Of a stretch of 12,651 nucleotides of DNA, positions 6,278-12,081 are shown piece after piece. The DNA is from Deltaproteobacteria bacterium (lineage in GTDB: Bacteria; Desulfobacterota; Desulfobacteria; Desulfobacterales; JAFDFH01), in assembly GCA_019309945.1 (NCBI GenBank), contig JAFDFH010000035.1:1-12651 (forward strand). The letters are read 5' to 3'. The notes under the pieces were generated by a model. That model ran no database searches. It was not told where the DNA came from and saw only the letters and a program-made list of their open reading frames with translations. Numbering within the stretch: position 1 is the stretch's first letter; each line of letters begins with the position of its first letter. The translations under genes were made by a program, and so were the position numbers.

Positions 6278-7504
6278 TTATTTGATTTCTTTTTTTAAAA
6301 TAAGGAAGTACAGGTTTCCATGATGCTGTAAATGACCTGCCGCGATTTCAGCGTAGGTTCCGTTACCCCAAAACAGATCAGCACGTCCCGACCCCCTGAT
6401 CGCTCCCCCGGTATCCTGGCTCACAACGAACCGGGAAAAATCATTCCATTGATGAATCCGTCCATCAGCGGTTATTAACGGTTTTTTTGTTTCAATAAAC
6501 GCGAGGGCGGCCAGAGGAAATATTCGCCAGTCCACAGCGATGGATCTGCCTGGGGTCAGTTTTTCCCCAATATAACCAATGGGGCCATCATCCTCGGTTT
6601 TAAAAAATATATAACTGGGATTGTAATTCAAGATGGTCTGGACCTCCTCCGGATGCGCGTGTAAATACATACGAATTGCCTGCATCGACATTTCTGATCT
6701 GGGAATTTTGCCCTCGTCAATCAAGAGCTTGCCGATGCTTCGATAGGCCCGACCATTGGATGTGTGATAATGGACATGAATCGCATGGCCATTATCCAGA
6801 TAAATTTTGCCGGAACCCTGGATTTGAAGGAAAAACAGATCAATCGGATCATTTACCCAGGCGATCGCCCGTGCCTTGCCCGCAAGTACATTTTCGTTTT
6901 CGATTTCCCTTCGATCATGATAGGGCGTAACGGTCTGATCTGAATATCTGGCGATTATCTTTTCACCTTGCCACCGGGAAGAAAATAGAGACAGATCAAT
7001 GGTCAGCAGATCATTGGGGCGCCCATAGACAGGGAACCGGTATTCATCGCTTCGATTGAGGCGGCCGTGTAAAAGGGGTTCATAATACCCTGTAAAAAGA
7101 ACCTTGCCGGTCTTATTAAGTCCAACCGATTCATAGATTTGGTAGTTTGATCTGATAAATTTTTTCAGTTTCCGTTTGGAAGGGTTTGTCTGTATAAAGT
7201 TTAGAAAATGTTCCAGCGATTTGATCATATGATCGGCGTTAAAGCTGTCTTCTCCAAACTGAAATATCCGATCAGATGGAACCCTCATCAAATAGGAAAT
7301 GCTCTTTGAAATACAATGTTCCAAACCGTCATAGGCCATGTCATCCATGAATGCGGGAATTCTAAAGAAAGAAACCTTGCGGAGTGCCGTTTGGGGGGTA
7401 ATTGGCGGCGCTTTTGGGGAAATGGTGCATCCTGCCACAAGTAGTGAACCTACGGATACACAAAGAAAAATTAGTATATATGGGTAGAAAAATCGATATT
7501 TCAT
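6278..7504 (-). CDS. mltA: MltA, lipoprotein lytic murein transglycosylase
   Basis: This 408-residue lipoprotein has a signal peptide with the lipobox LVAGC (Cys26) followed by Thr, which suits outer-membrane sorting. MltA cleaves the glycan strands of peptidoglycan to form 1,6-anhydro products. Family motifs are clear: FTGYYEPLLHG, DLFFLQIQGSGKIYL, a GRAYRSIGKLL segment, and near the C-terminus QDTGGAIRGSGRADLFWG, which includes the conserved acidic active-site region of the barrel and 3D domain. I start at MKYRFF because it gives a canonical signal peptide. An upstream ATG at 7534 directly abuts the moaC stop (TAGATG) and would add ten residues. Its place between moaC and tatB suggests cotranscription but not a shared reaction; septal wall remodelling around exported complexes is only a guess. 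Confidence 0.93.
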   Translation of the reverse strand: MKYRFFYPYILIFLCVSVGSLLVAGCTISPKAPPITPQTALRKVSFFRIPAFMDDMAYDGLEHCISKSISYLMRVPSDRIFQFGEDSFNADHMIKSLEHFLNFIQTNPSKRKLKKFIRSNYQIYESVGLNKTGKVLFTGYYEPLLHGRLNRSDEYRFPVYGRPNDLLTIDLSLFSSRWQGEKIIARYSDQTVTPYHDRREIENENVLAGKARAIAWVNDPIDLFFLQIQGSGKIYLDNGHAIHVHYHTSNGRAYRSIGKLLIDEGKIPRSEMSMQAIRMYLHAHPEEVQTILNYNPSYIFFKTEDDGPIGYIGEKLTPGRSIAVDWRIFPLAALAFIETKKPLITADGRIHQWNDFSRFVVSQDTGGAIRGSGRADLFWGNGTYAEIAAGHLQHHGNLYFLILKKEIK

Positions 7505-7534
7505 GATGGTCCCAGGGAACTGATTCATCCCCAT

Positions 7535-8020
7535 CTAGGTTGTCTGCCTGCGTTTGAACGTTCCGCTTTTTCCGCCGGATTTCTCAAGTACAAAAATATC
7601 AAAGATGGTCATTGCCCGATCATAGGATTTGCACATATCATAAATCGTAAGCGCAGCAACAGATACAGCGGTCAAAGCTTCCATTTCCACACCGGTTTGA
7701 CCGCCGATGCGAACAGAACCTTCGATCCGAATCGAATTCGTCGCCATATCCGGGAAAAAGTCTATCTGAATATGTGTTATCAAGAGGGGATGGCACATGG
7801 GAATGATATCAGCCGTCTTTTTTGCCGCCATGATCCCTGCAATCCGTGCGGTTTCCAGGACATTACCCTTTTTTACCGTTTGATTTCGTATCATTTCAAA
7901 TGTTTGTGGATTCATGGAAATAACGCCCTGTGCGACGGCAGTGCGGTCGGTCGGGTCCTTGTCGGTAACATCGACCATCCGCACACGTCCCTCCGTATCA
8001 ATGTGGGTAAATGACGGCAT
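7535..8020 (-). CDS. moaC: Cyclic pyranopterin monophosphate synthase MoaC
   Basis: This 161-residue cytoplasmic enzyme of normal length works with MoaA in the first step of molybdopterin synthesis, converting the MoaA product to cyclic pyranopterin monophosphate. Conserved motifs include MVDVTDK near the start, KKTADIIPMCHPL (67-79) with the catalytic Lys and His region, and GVEMEALTAVSVAALTIYDM, followed by the usual C-terminal LEKSGGKSG. The frame extends upstream to a TTG at 8083, but the ATG at 8020 has AAAGGA at good spacing and matches the family N-terminus. No MoaA is in this window. It sits between the MoaE-like gene and mltA. Confidence 0.96.
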   Translation of the reverse strand: MPSFTHIDTEGRVRMVDVTDKDPTDRTAVAQGVISMNPQTFEMIRNQTVKKGNVLETARIAGIMAAKKTADIIPMCHPLLITHIQIDFFPDMATNSIRIEGSVRIGGQTGVEMEALTAVSVAALTIYDMCKSYDRAMTIFDIFVLEKSGGKSGTFKRRQTT

Positions 8021-8079
8021 AAGAAATTCCTTTGAGCCAATTTCAAAACGTCCCATTTTGCCCAATCTCGGCGTCAGGC

Positions 8080-8199
8080 TCAAATTTTAATCCTCGCAAT
8101 CCTCAATGTATTCCTGTGGTTAAAATTTTCGCCTTCCTTGACCTTGAACAAATTGAAACGTTTTAAAACCGGGTCCTTTAAAAGCAGTTTCAAAACCAC
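8080..8199 (-). other. Short open frame in the moaE-moaC gap, in frame with moaE
   Basis: After the moaE-like stop (8211-8209) the same frame stays open for 42 codons to a TGA at 8080-8082. A GTG at 8199 preceded by GGAAGAG could start a 39-residue basic peptide (VVLKLLLKDPVLKRF at its N-terminus). It may be a small gene, a lost C-terminal extension of moaE, or chance. I do not recognise the peptide. Confidence 0.2.
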
Positions 8200-8208
8200 C
8201 TCTTCCGC

Positions 8209-8559
8209 TTAATTCCGTACAAAAAATTCCGTTTTCGTCGTAACGGTGGACTTGATGGCATTGAGGGTGTCGCTGAGCACAGGAATAACATTATCGCGGA
8301 TATCGCCGGCAACAACCAGACACATCACATCATCACCCACCGACAGATCCCGGTCTTCGGCAATTTCGACTCGTATATCCAGGATTCCAGGCCTTTTTTT
8401 TTGTGTTTGAATCACTTGCTGCAGCTTCTCATGATCGACCGTGATTTTCAGTCCGGACACCTTGCGACCGTCCCGGGATGTACGCCGGACCACACCATTA
8501 TGGCATAGTATCATTCCGACCCGGTCATAATTGGGGTGTTTTTTAATTGTATTCATCAT
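8209..8559 (-). CDS. moaE: MoaE-like molybdopterin synthase catalytic subunit, divergent
   Basis: This 116-residue protein resembles MoaE, which inserts sulfur into cyclic pyranopterin monophosphate using MoaD thiocarboxylate. It keeps the fold signature: GMILCHNGVVR (Arg25 aligning with the family Arg), a DGRKVSGLKITVD strand, VEIAEDRDLSVGDDVMCLVVAG, and LNAIKSTVTTKTEF at the end. Lys103 and Lys109 may correspond to the two catalytic lysines of the classical enzyme, but with one residue less between them. The usual His-Arg pair is replaced by GDIRD, and the WKKE-type motif is absent. The protein is shorter than typical MoaE (about 140-150). The ATG at 8559 overlaps the end of mobA by 17 bases and has no clear ribosome-binding site, so translation is probably coupled. 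A longer frame reaches 8607. Family assignment is likely; catalytic competence is unproven. Confidence 0.75.
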   Translation of the reverse strand: MMNTIKKHPNYDRVGMILCHNGVVRRTSRDGRKVSGLKITVDHEKLQQVIQTQKKRPGILDIRVEIAEDRDLSVGDDVMCLVVAGDIRDNVIPVLSDTLNAIKSTVTTKTEFFVRN

Positions 8560-9175
8560 GCTCGTGACGTCCAAGGGTCCCCCTTTCCATTTTCTCTGCT
8601 CTCTCAATGTCCTCCGGTGTATTAATGTTAAAAAAAGAAATTAGATTCGGATCCTTTTCAAGTAAAATATCTTCCGGAATTTTTTTAACATGTACCTTTC
8701 TGAAAAACCGATCGATTTTGAGTTTTTGTTGGACAATTTGCTGTTCAACAACTTTTAGGCACTGCTTTGAATATACGGCACAAAGCGGTTCCAGACCTTT
8801 TGAGGTTTCAGGGATAAGCACATCGATACCAGGCCCGATTCCGTTGATGATGGTTTCAACCACGTCCTTCTTTAAAAAAGGGCTGTCGCAGGCCGCAAAG
8901 AATGCATGCGAGGTTGCGGTATAAAAAAGGCCAGCATGTATGCCGGTGAGGGAACACCTGATCGGAAAAAGATCCGTCACGATATGATAATCCCACTCCA
9001 GATATTGAATCGGATCGTTGGTAACCAGAATGGTTTCTTCAAACAGGTCTTTAAATATATGATATAAACGATCGATAATCCGCTTCCCACCCACTCGAAT
9101 AAATGCCTTGTTTCTACCGTAAAGACGGGTGTTCCGTCCTCCTGCCAATATTACACCCGTACAGGGGAATTTCAT
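8543..9175 (-). CDS. mobA: Molybdenum cofactor guanylyltransferase MobA
   Basis: This 210-residue cytoplasmic enzyme attaches GMP from GTP to the molybdenum cofactor, giving the guanine dinucleotide form used by DMSO-reductase-family enzymes such as formate dehydrogenases. The nucleotide-binding signature is LAGGRNTRLYGRNKA (10-24), with Lys23. The metal-binding Asp97 lies in AACDSPFL, and EPLCAVYS follows. The C-terminus has the usual FNINTPEDIERAE. The start is strong: AAAGGAGG lies 9 bases upstream of the ATG. It is the first gene of the probable operon reaching tatC, and its end overlaps the moaE-like gene. The related MobA-like cytidylyltransferase (MocA) is less likely, given the bis-MGD enzymes expected in a sulfate reducer and the nearby Tat genes. 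Confidence 0.93.
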   Translation of the reverse strand: MKFPCTGVILAGGRNTRLYGRNKAFIRVGGKRIIDRLYHIFKDLFEETILVTNDPIQYLEWDYHIVTDLFPIRCSLTGIHAGLFYTATSHAFFAACDSPFLKKDVVETIINGIGPGIDVLIPETSKGLEPLCAVYSKQCLKVVEQQIVQQKLKIDRFFRKVHVKKIPEDILLEKDPNLISFFNINTPEDIERAEKMERGTLGRHEHDEYN

Positions 9176-9244
9176 GGAAACATCCTCCTTTATTATTCAT
9201 TACACCGTCTTGAAAAGAGGAAACAAGGAAAATTGAATTTTTGT

Positions 9245-9273
9245 ACAATATGAAAAATAACGTACGAAATCAA
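9245..9273 (-). promoter_or_regulatory. Candidate promoter for the mobA-tatC operon
   Basis: On the minus strand TTGATT (9273-9268), 17 bases, then TATTGT (9250-9245); each hexamer matches the consensus at four of six positions. It would give a leader of about 60 bases before mobA. No other promoter in this divergent gap is better for the minus strand. Confidence 0.35.
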
Positions 9274-9323
9274 GGTATTTTCAGCAGGTCGGATGTTATA
9301 ATTCCATGCAGAATGATTTGTCC

Positions 9324-9351
9324 TTGATCTTTGAAAAGTGCGTGATATAGA
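9324..9351 (+). promoter_or_regulatory. Candidate promoter for moaB
   Basis: TTGATC (9324-9329), a 16-base spacer and TATAGA (9346-9351). Transcription would begin near 9358 and leave a GC-rich leader of about 108 bases before moaB. The leader could fold (GGGCT 9386-9390 with AGCCC 9415-9419), but I see no convincing known riboswitch. Confidence 0.3.
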
Positions 9352-9465
9352 GGCCGGTAAACGGGAGAAGGCGGCCGGAGGGCAGGGGCTGAAAATGGTA
9401 AATGTGCTGATCAAAGCCCACGGCTGAGAGGATAACGTGTTAAAGGGTGGAAACAGGGAGGTAAA

Positions 9466-9972
9466 ATGGGCACAAAAGAGCATAAAAAAGGCGCTCCGAA
9501 AAAGGTAAAAGTTGGAATCATATCGGTTTCCACCACCCGAACCCTAAACGAGGATAAAAGCGGTCTATGGATTCATAAACGAGCTCAAAAGGAAGGACAT
9601 GACGTTGTATTTCACCAGGTTATTCCCGATGATGCCGAAACCATAAAACAAACAATCCTTGATGTTAGGTCCGATCATGAACCCCAGATTCTGCTGCTGA
9701 CAGGGGGTACCGGAATCAGCCCAAAGGATGTTACGATAGAAGCCGTTCTTCCGATGTTTGAGAAGGAGCTCACCGCCTTTGGCCCCCTTTTTGCCCAGCT
9801 AAGCTTTGAAGAGATTGATTCCGCGGCCCTTTTATCCCGTGCCGCCGCGGGATTGGTTGGAAATACGATCCTGTTTTGTATGCCCGGCAGTCTCAAAGCA
9901 TGCAAACTGGCCTGTAAAATACTGATCTTTCCGGAGCTGGGACATCTGGTGAAGCATGTCTTAGAAGAATAG
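9466..9972 (+). CDS. moaB: MoaB/MogA-family molybdopterin adenylyltransferase
   Basis: This 168-residue cytoplasmic protein activates molybdopterin by adenylation before metal insertion, if it has the activity known for MogA and for many MoaB proteins. Motifs are LLLTGGTGISPKDVTIEAV, the FEKELTAFGPLF stretch, LSFEEIDSAALLSRAAAG and FCMPGSLKACKLA. The C-terminal FPELGHLVKHV is MoaB-like. The length matches MoaB better than the longer MogA. The N-terminus has a Lys-rich extension of about 13 residues before the first strand. GGGAGG sits four bases upstream of the ATG. It is transcribed divergently from mobA, so both could share control from the 290-base gap. The E. coli MoaB paralogue is reported to be inactive, so the activity here is inferred. 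Confidence 0.93.
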   Translation: MGTKEHKKGAPKKVKVGIISVSTTRTLNEDKSGLWIHKRAQKEGHDVVFHQVIPDDAETIKQTILDVRSDHEPQILLLTGGTGISPKDVTIEAVLPMFEKELTAFGPLFAQLSFEEIDSAALLSRAAAGLVGNTILFCMPGSLKACKLACKILIFPELGHLVKHVLEE

Positions 9973-10008
9973 TACGCGTTTTCATTCTGCTCTGCCCCGA
10001 TTTTAATG

Positions 10009-10039
10009 AAAAAAGTCCTTGTTGCCAATTTGCCGCAAC
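10009..10039 (-). terminator. Weak terminator candidate after the response regulator
   Basis: On the minus strand GTTGC and GCAAC (10039-10035 and 10025-10021) form a 5-bp stem with a 9-base loop, followed after six bases by six Ts (10014-10009). The gap before the T run makes it weak. It lies in the convergent space between moaB and the response regulator gene. Confidence 0.25.
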
Positions 10040-10090
10040 CCTTCACAGAGGCCGGGAACTGGCCGGGGGCCAGAGGTCGGGTTTTGGGGT

Positions 10091-10828
10091 TCAGTCATGG
10101 TCAAAGACATATCCCACGGACCGGAGACTTTTGAAATAGCGGGGTTTTTGGGGATTGTCTTCAAAGTATTTCCGGAGCCGGACCACGAAATTGTCCACGG
10201 TCCGAGTGGTTGTTTTGCGCGTGTAGCCCCAGCCGATTTCCAGGAGTTTGTTTCGCGACAGGGGTTTACCCCGATTCGCGATAAAAAGTTTGAGCAGCTT
10301 GACTTCCTGCTCGGTCAGGTTGATTGTGCCCCGTTTGCAAAGGGTAATTCCTGTATCAAAATCAATCTGGTTGCCTCCAAAGGTGTAAGTCCGGGGCAAC
10401 GCAAAAAGACGGGCTCTATTCGGATCACCATGATTCCAGGATACACGTTTTAAAAGTCGATCGACCCGCAGCAAAAACTCCTCAAGGTTGAAAGGTTTTG
10501 CAAGATAATCATCCACACCGTATGCAAGCCCTTTTACTTTATCTTCAGGAGCACCCTTTGCGGATAGGATCAGAATCGGAATCCGATCATCTTCCAGGCG
10601 AATATTGCGAAGCACGGATAATCCGTCAATTCCCGGAAGCATGATATCCAGTACGATCAAGTCCGGTTGCCACTTCTTCCAGTTTTGAAGACCGGAAACT
10701 CCGTTGGGAGCAATCCTTACCTCAAATCCCTGAAGCGACAGGTTTAATTTTAATCCTTCGGCGATATGCATTTCATCTTCGATGAGCAGAATGCGTTTTT
10801 TTTCAATATTTTTATCTTTCACGTTCAT
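10091..10828 (-). CDS. OmpR/PhoB-family DNA-binding response regulator
   Basis: This 245-residue protein has an N-terminal receiver domain with the acidic pair Glu17/Asp18, the phosphoacceptor Asp61 (LIVLDIMLPG), the Ser/Thr switch in LILSAKG and the Lys of LAKPF. The C-terminal winged-helix domain shows INLTEQEVKLLKLFIANRG, the recognition region TRTVDNFVVRLRKYFED, and the wing end SLRSVGYVF. It binds DNA when phosphorylated, probably by the kinase encoded 22 bases upstream. The ATG at 10828 has AAAAAAGG directly against it; a GTG two codons later (10822) has AAGGA at better spacing and may be the true start. The target genes cannot be read from the sequence; the divergent radical SAM gene is one candidate. 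Confidence 0.94.
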   Translation of the reverse strand: MNVKDKNIEKKRILLIEDEMHIAEGLKLNLSLQGFEVRIAPNGVSGLQNWKKWQPDLIVLDIMLPGIDGLSVLRNIRLEDDRIPILILSAKGAPEDKVKGLAYGVDDYLAKPFNLEEFLLRVDRLLKRVSWNHGDPNRARLFALPRTYTFGGNQIDFDTGITLCKRGTINLTEQEVKLLKLFIANRGKPLSRNKLLEIGWGYTRKTTTRTVDNFVVRLRKYFEDNPQKPRYFKSLRSVGYVFDHD

Positions 10829-10850
10829 CCTTTTTTAACTTTATTTCAGT

Positions 10851-11816
10851 CTAATTCGGCTCGGGTCGAAAAGGCAAAATTAAAGTAAAAACCGAGCCCT
10901 TTCCGCTTCCCATGCTTGCAGCGATGACTTTTCCGTTATGAATCCGGGCGATGGTCTGAATCAGATACAGCCCAAGACCGCTACCCGTGGCTGACATATC
11001 ATCCGAATGGCCCACCTGGTAAAATTTCCTGAAAATTTTTTTGATTTCGGGTTTTTCGAGTCCGATACCGTTGTCGCTAAAATGAATGTGCAATTTGCGA
11101 TGTTGTAATTCAAATGTAATATCGACCCTGGGCAGCTTGGAATCATTGTACTTAATCGCATTATTGAGCAGGTTTAGCACGAGCATTTCAAATAAAGACC
11201 GGTTGATACGATAGGGCCAGGACCGGTCCGAAGGATTAAGAATATTAATTTCACAATCCGGGAAAAGATGGATGTTGTTTTTATAAATCCGGTCAATAGC
11301 CGGGACGAGATCGATGATGGTAAATTCTTTTTCGTAACTTTTGCTCTCAATTTTGGCAAGGTTTAAAATGCGGTTGATATTGTCCGTAAGCCTGTTTACG
11401 TCCTGAATCATGTAACCGATGTACGTGGATTGATCACCTTTTGAAAGCTCATGCTTTAGAAAGGTTTCCAAATAAAGCTTCAGGGAAGTGACAGGCGTTT
11501 TCAGCTCATGCGTAAAATTGTTTATAAAGTTATGTTGCATTCGATAAAGCTGAAAAATTTTTTGATTGTAGATAAAAATAATAAAAATCCCCATGAGAAT
11601 AATCCCGACAAGTATCGAAAGGACCAGAACAACGACCCAGGTCTGTGATGCCAATACTTGACCGGAATCGAGATTGAATTTCCGTATGACCGATTTAAGC
11701 CCTGCGCTGACCTCTATATACCAGTAGATATATAAAAAAAGGGATGTCCCCAGGGCTAAAATAGAGAAGATAAAGATAAATATAGGATGGAAAAACCACT
11801 TTGAGCGAGTCATCAT
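10851..11816 (-). CDS. Membrane sensor histidine kinase
   Basis: This 321-residue inner-membrane kinase has two transmembrane helices (about 11-34 and 60-83) enclosing a small periplasmic segment of only about 25 residues, then a linker and the HisKA domain with the phosphorylated His103 (FTHELKTPV). The ATPase domain has the N box (NLLNNAIKYN), G1 (DNGIGL), an F box (FRKFYQVG) and G2 (GSGLGLYL). The tiny periplasmic loop leaves no room for a PAS or Cache sensor, so the signal may be sensed in the membrane or through a partner. ATG codons at 11816 and 11813 are both possible; neither has a clear ribosome-binding site. It precedes the response regulator by 22 bases, forming a standard two-component operon. 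The stimulus is unknown. Confidence 0.94.
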   Translation of the reverse strand: MMTRSKWFFHPIFIFIFSILALGTSLFLYIYWYIEVSAGLKSVIRKFNLDSGQVLASQTWVVVLVLSILVGIILMGIFIIFIYNQKIFQLYRMQHNFINNFTHELKTPVTSLKLYLETFLKHELSKGDQSTYIGYMIQDVNRLTDNINRILNLAKIESKSYEKEFTIIDLVPAIDRIYKNNIHLFPDCEINILNPSDRSWPYRINRSLFEMLVLNLLNNAIKYNDSKLPRVDITFELQHRKLHIHFSDNGIGLEKPEIKKIFRKFYQVGHSDDMSATGSGLGLYLIQTIARIHNGKVIAASMGSGKGSVFTLILPFRPEPN

Positions 11817-11869
11817 AGCTATGCTGGGGCGATTTTCATTTCATGGAGCAAATTATGGATCGACCTATC

Positions 11870-12013
11870 TAGTGTCCGTCCAGAAACGAGGATTTTTGTT
11901 CGAGATCAAGGCCTGCGAAAAATTTTACCGCAGGCATATAGTTGATATTCCGAGGATAAAATTTTGAGCATAACGCAGAGTAAAAAATGTTGCTCAATTC
12001 GGATCTTTTTTTT
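11870..12013 (+). other. Structured non-coding element ending in a T8 tract
   Basis: This block in the divergent gap starts at TAGTGTCCGTCC and holds a perfect 7-bp hairpin GCCTGCG/CGCAGGC (11911-11917, 11929-11935) whose loop contains AAAATTTT. A second, longer imperfect hairpin follows: GAT 11944-11946, CCGA 11950-11953 and TTTTGAGC up to 11969 pair with GCTCAAT 11992-11998, TCGG 11999-12002 and ATC 12003-12005. TTTTTTTT follows directly (12006-12013). This looks like a plus-strand intrinsic terminator, although no plus-strand gene lies upstream. It could be a small RNA, an attenuated leader of the next gene, or a dispersed repeat. Confidence 0.45.
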
Positions 12014-12028
12014 ATTTAAGTAGTTAAA

Positions 12029-12039
12029 CTTGTAACAAG
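12029..12039. promoter_or_regulatory. Palindrome CTTGTAACAAG upstream of the radical SAM gene
   Basis: CTTGT and ACAAG flank one central base (12034), about 43 bases before the start codon. It could be an operator half-site pair, for instance for the divergently encoded response regulator, but a single copy in AT-rich DNA can arise by chance. Confidence 0.2.
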
Positions 12040-12081
12040 CGATTGCCCAAACAAAAATCCGAAAAATTCAGGAGGGAAAAT

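Noticed and set aside
9352..9465. Molybdenum-cofactor or TPP riboswitch in the moaB leader
   Set aside because: The GC-rich leader and a CTGAGA string hint at one, but the full conserved cores (for TPP, the CCTGAT part) are absent. It should be tested with covariance models.
9193..9483. 96-residue minus-strand open frame in the mobA-moaB gap
   Set aside because: No ribosome-binding site, unusual Ser/Phe/Pro-rich composition, overlaps the moaB start and the divergent promoters; probably chance.
11817..12081. Cobalamin riboswitch before the B12-binding protein gene
   Set aside because: No recognisable B12-box could be found. Such proteins use cobalamin as cofactor and are not usually controlled by this riboswitch.
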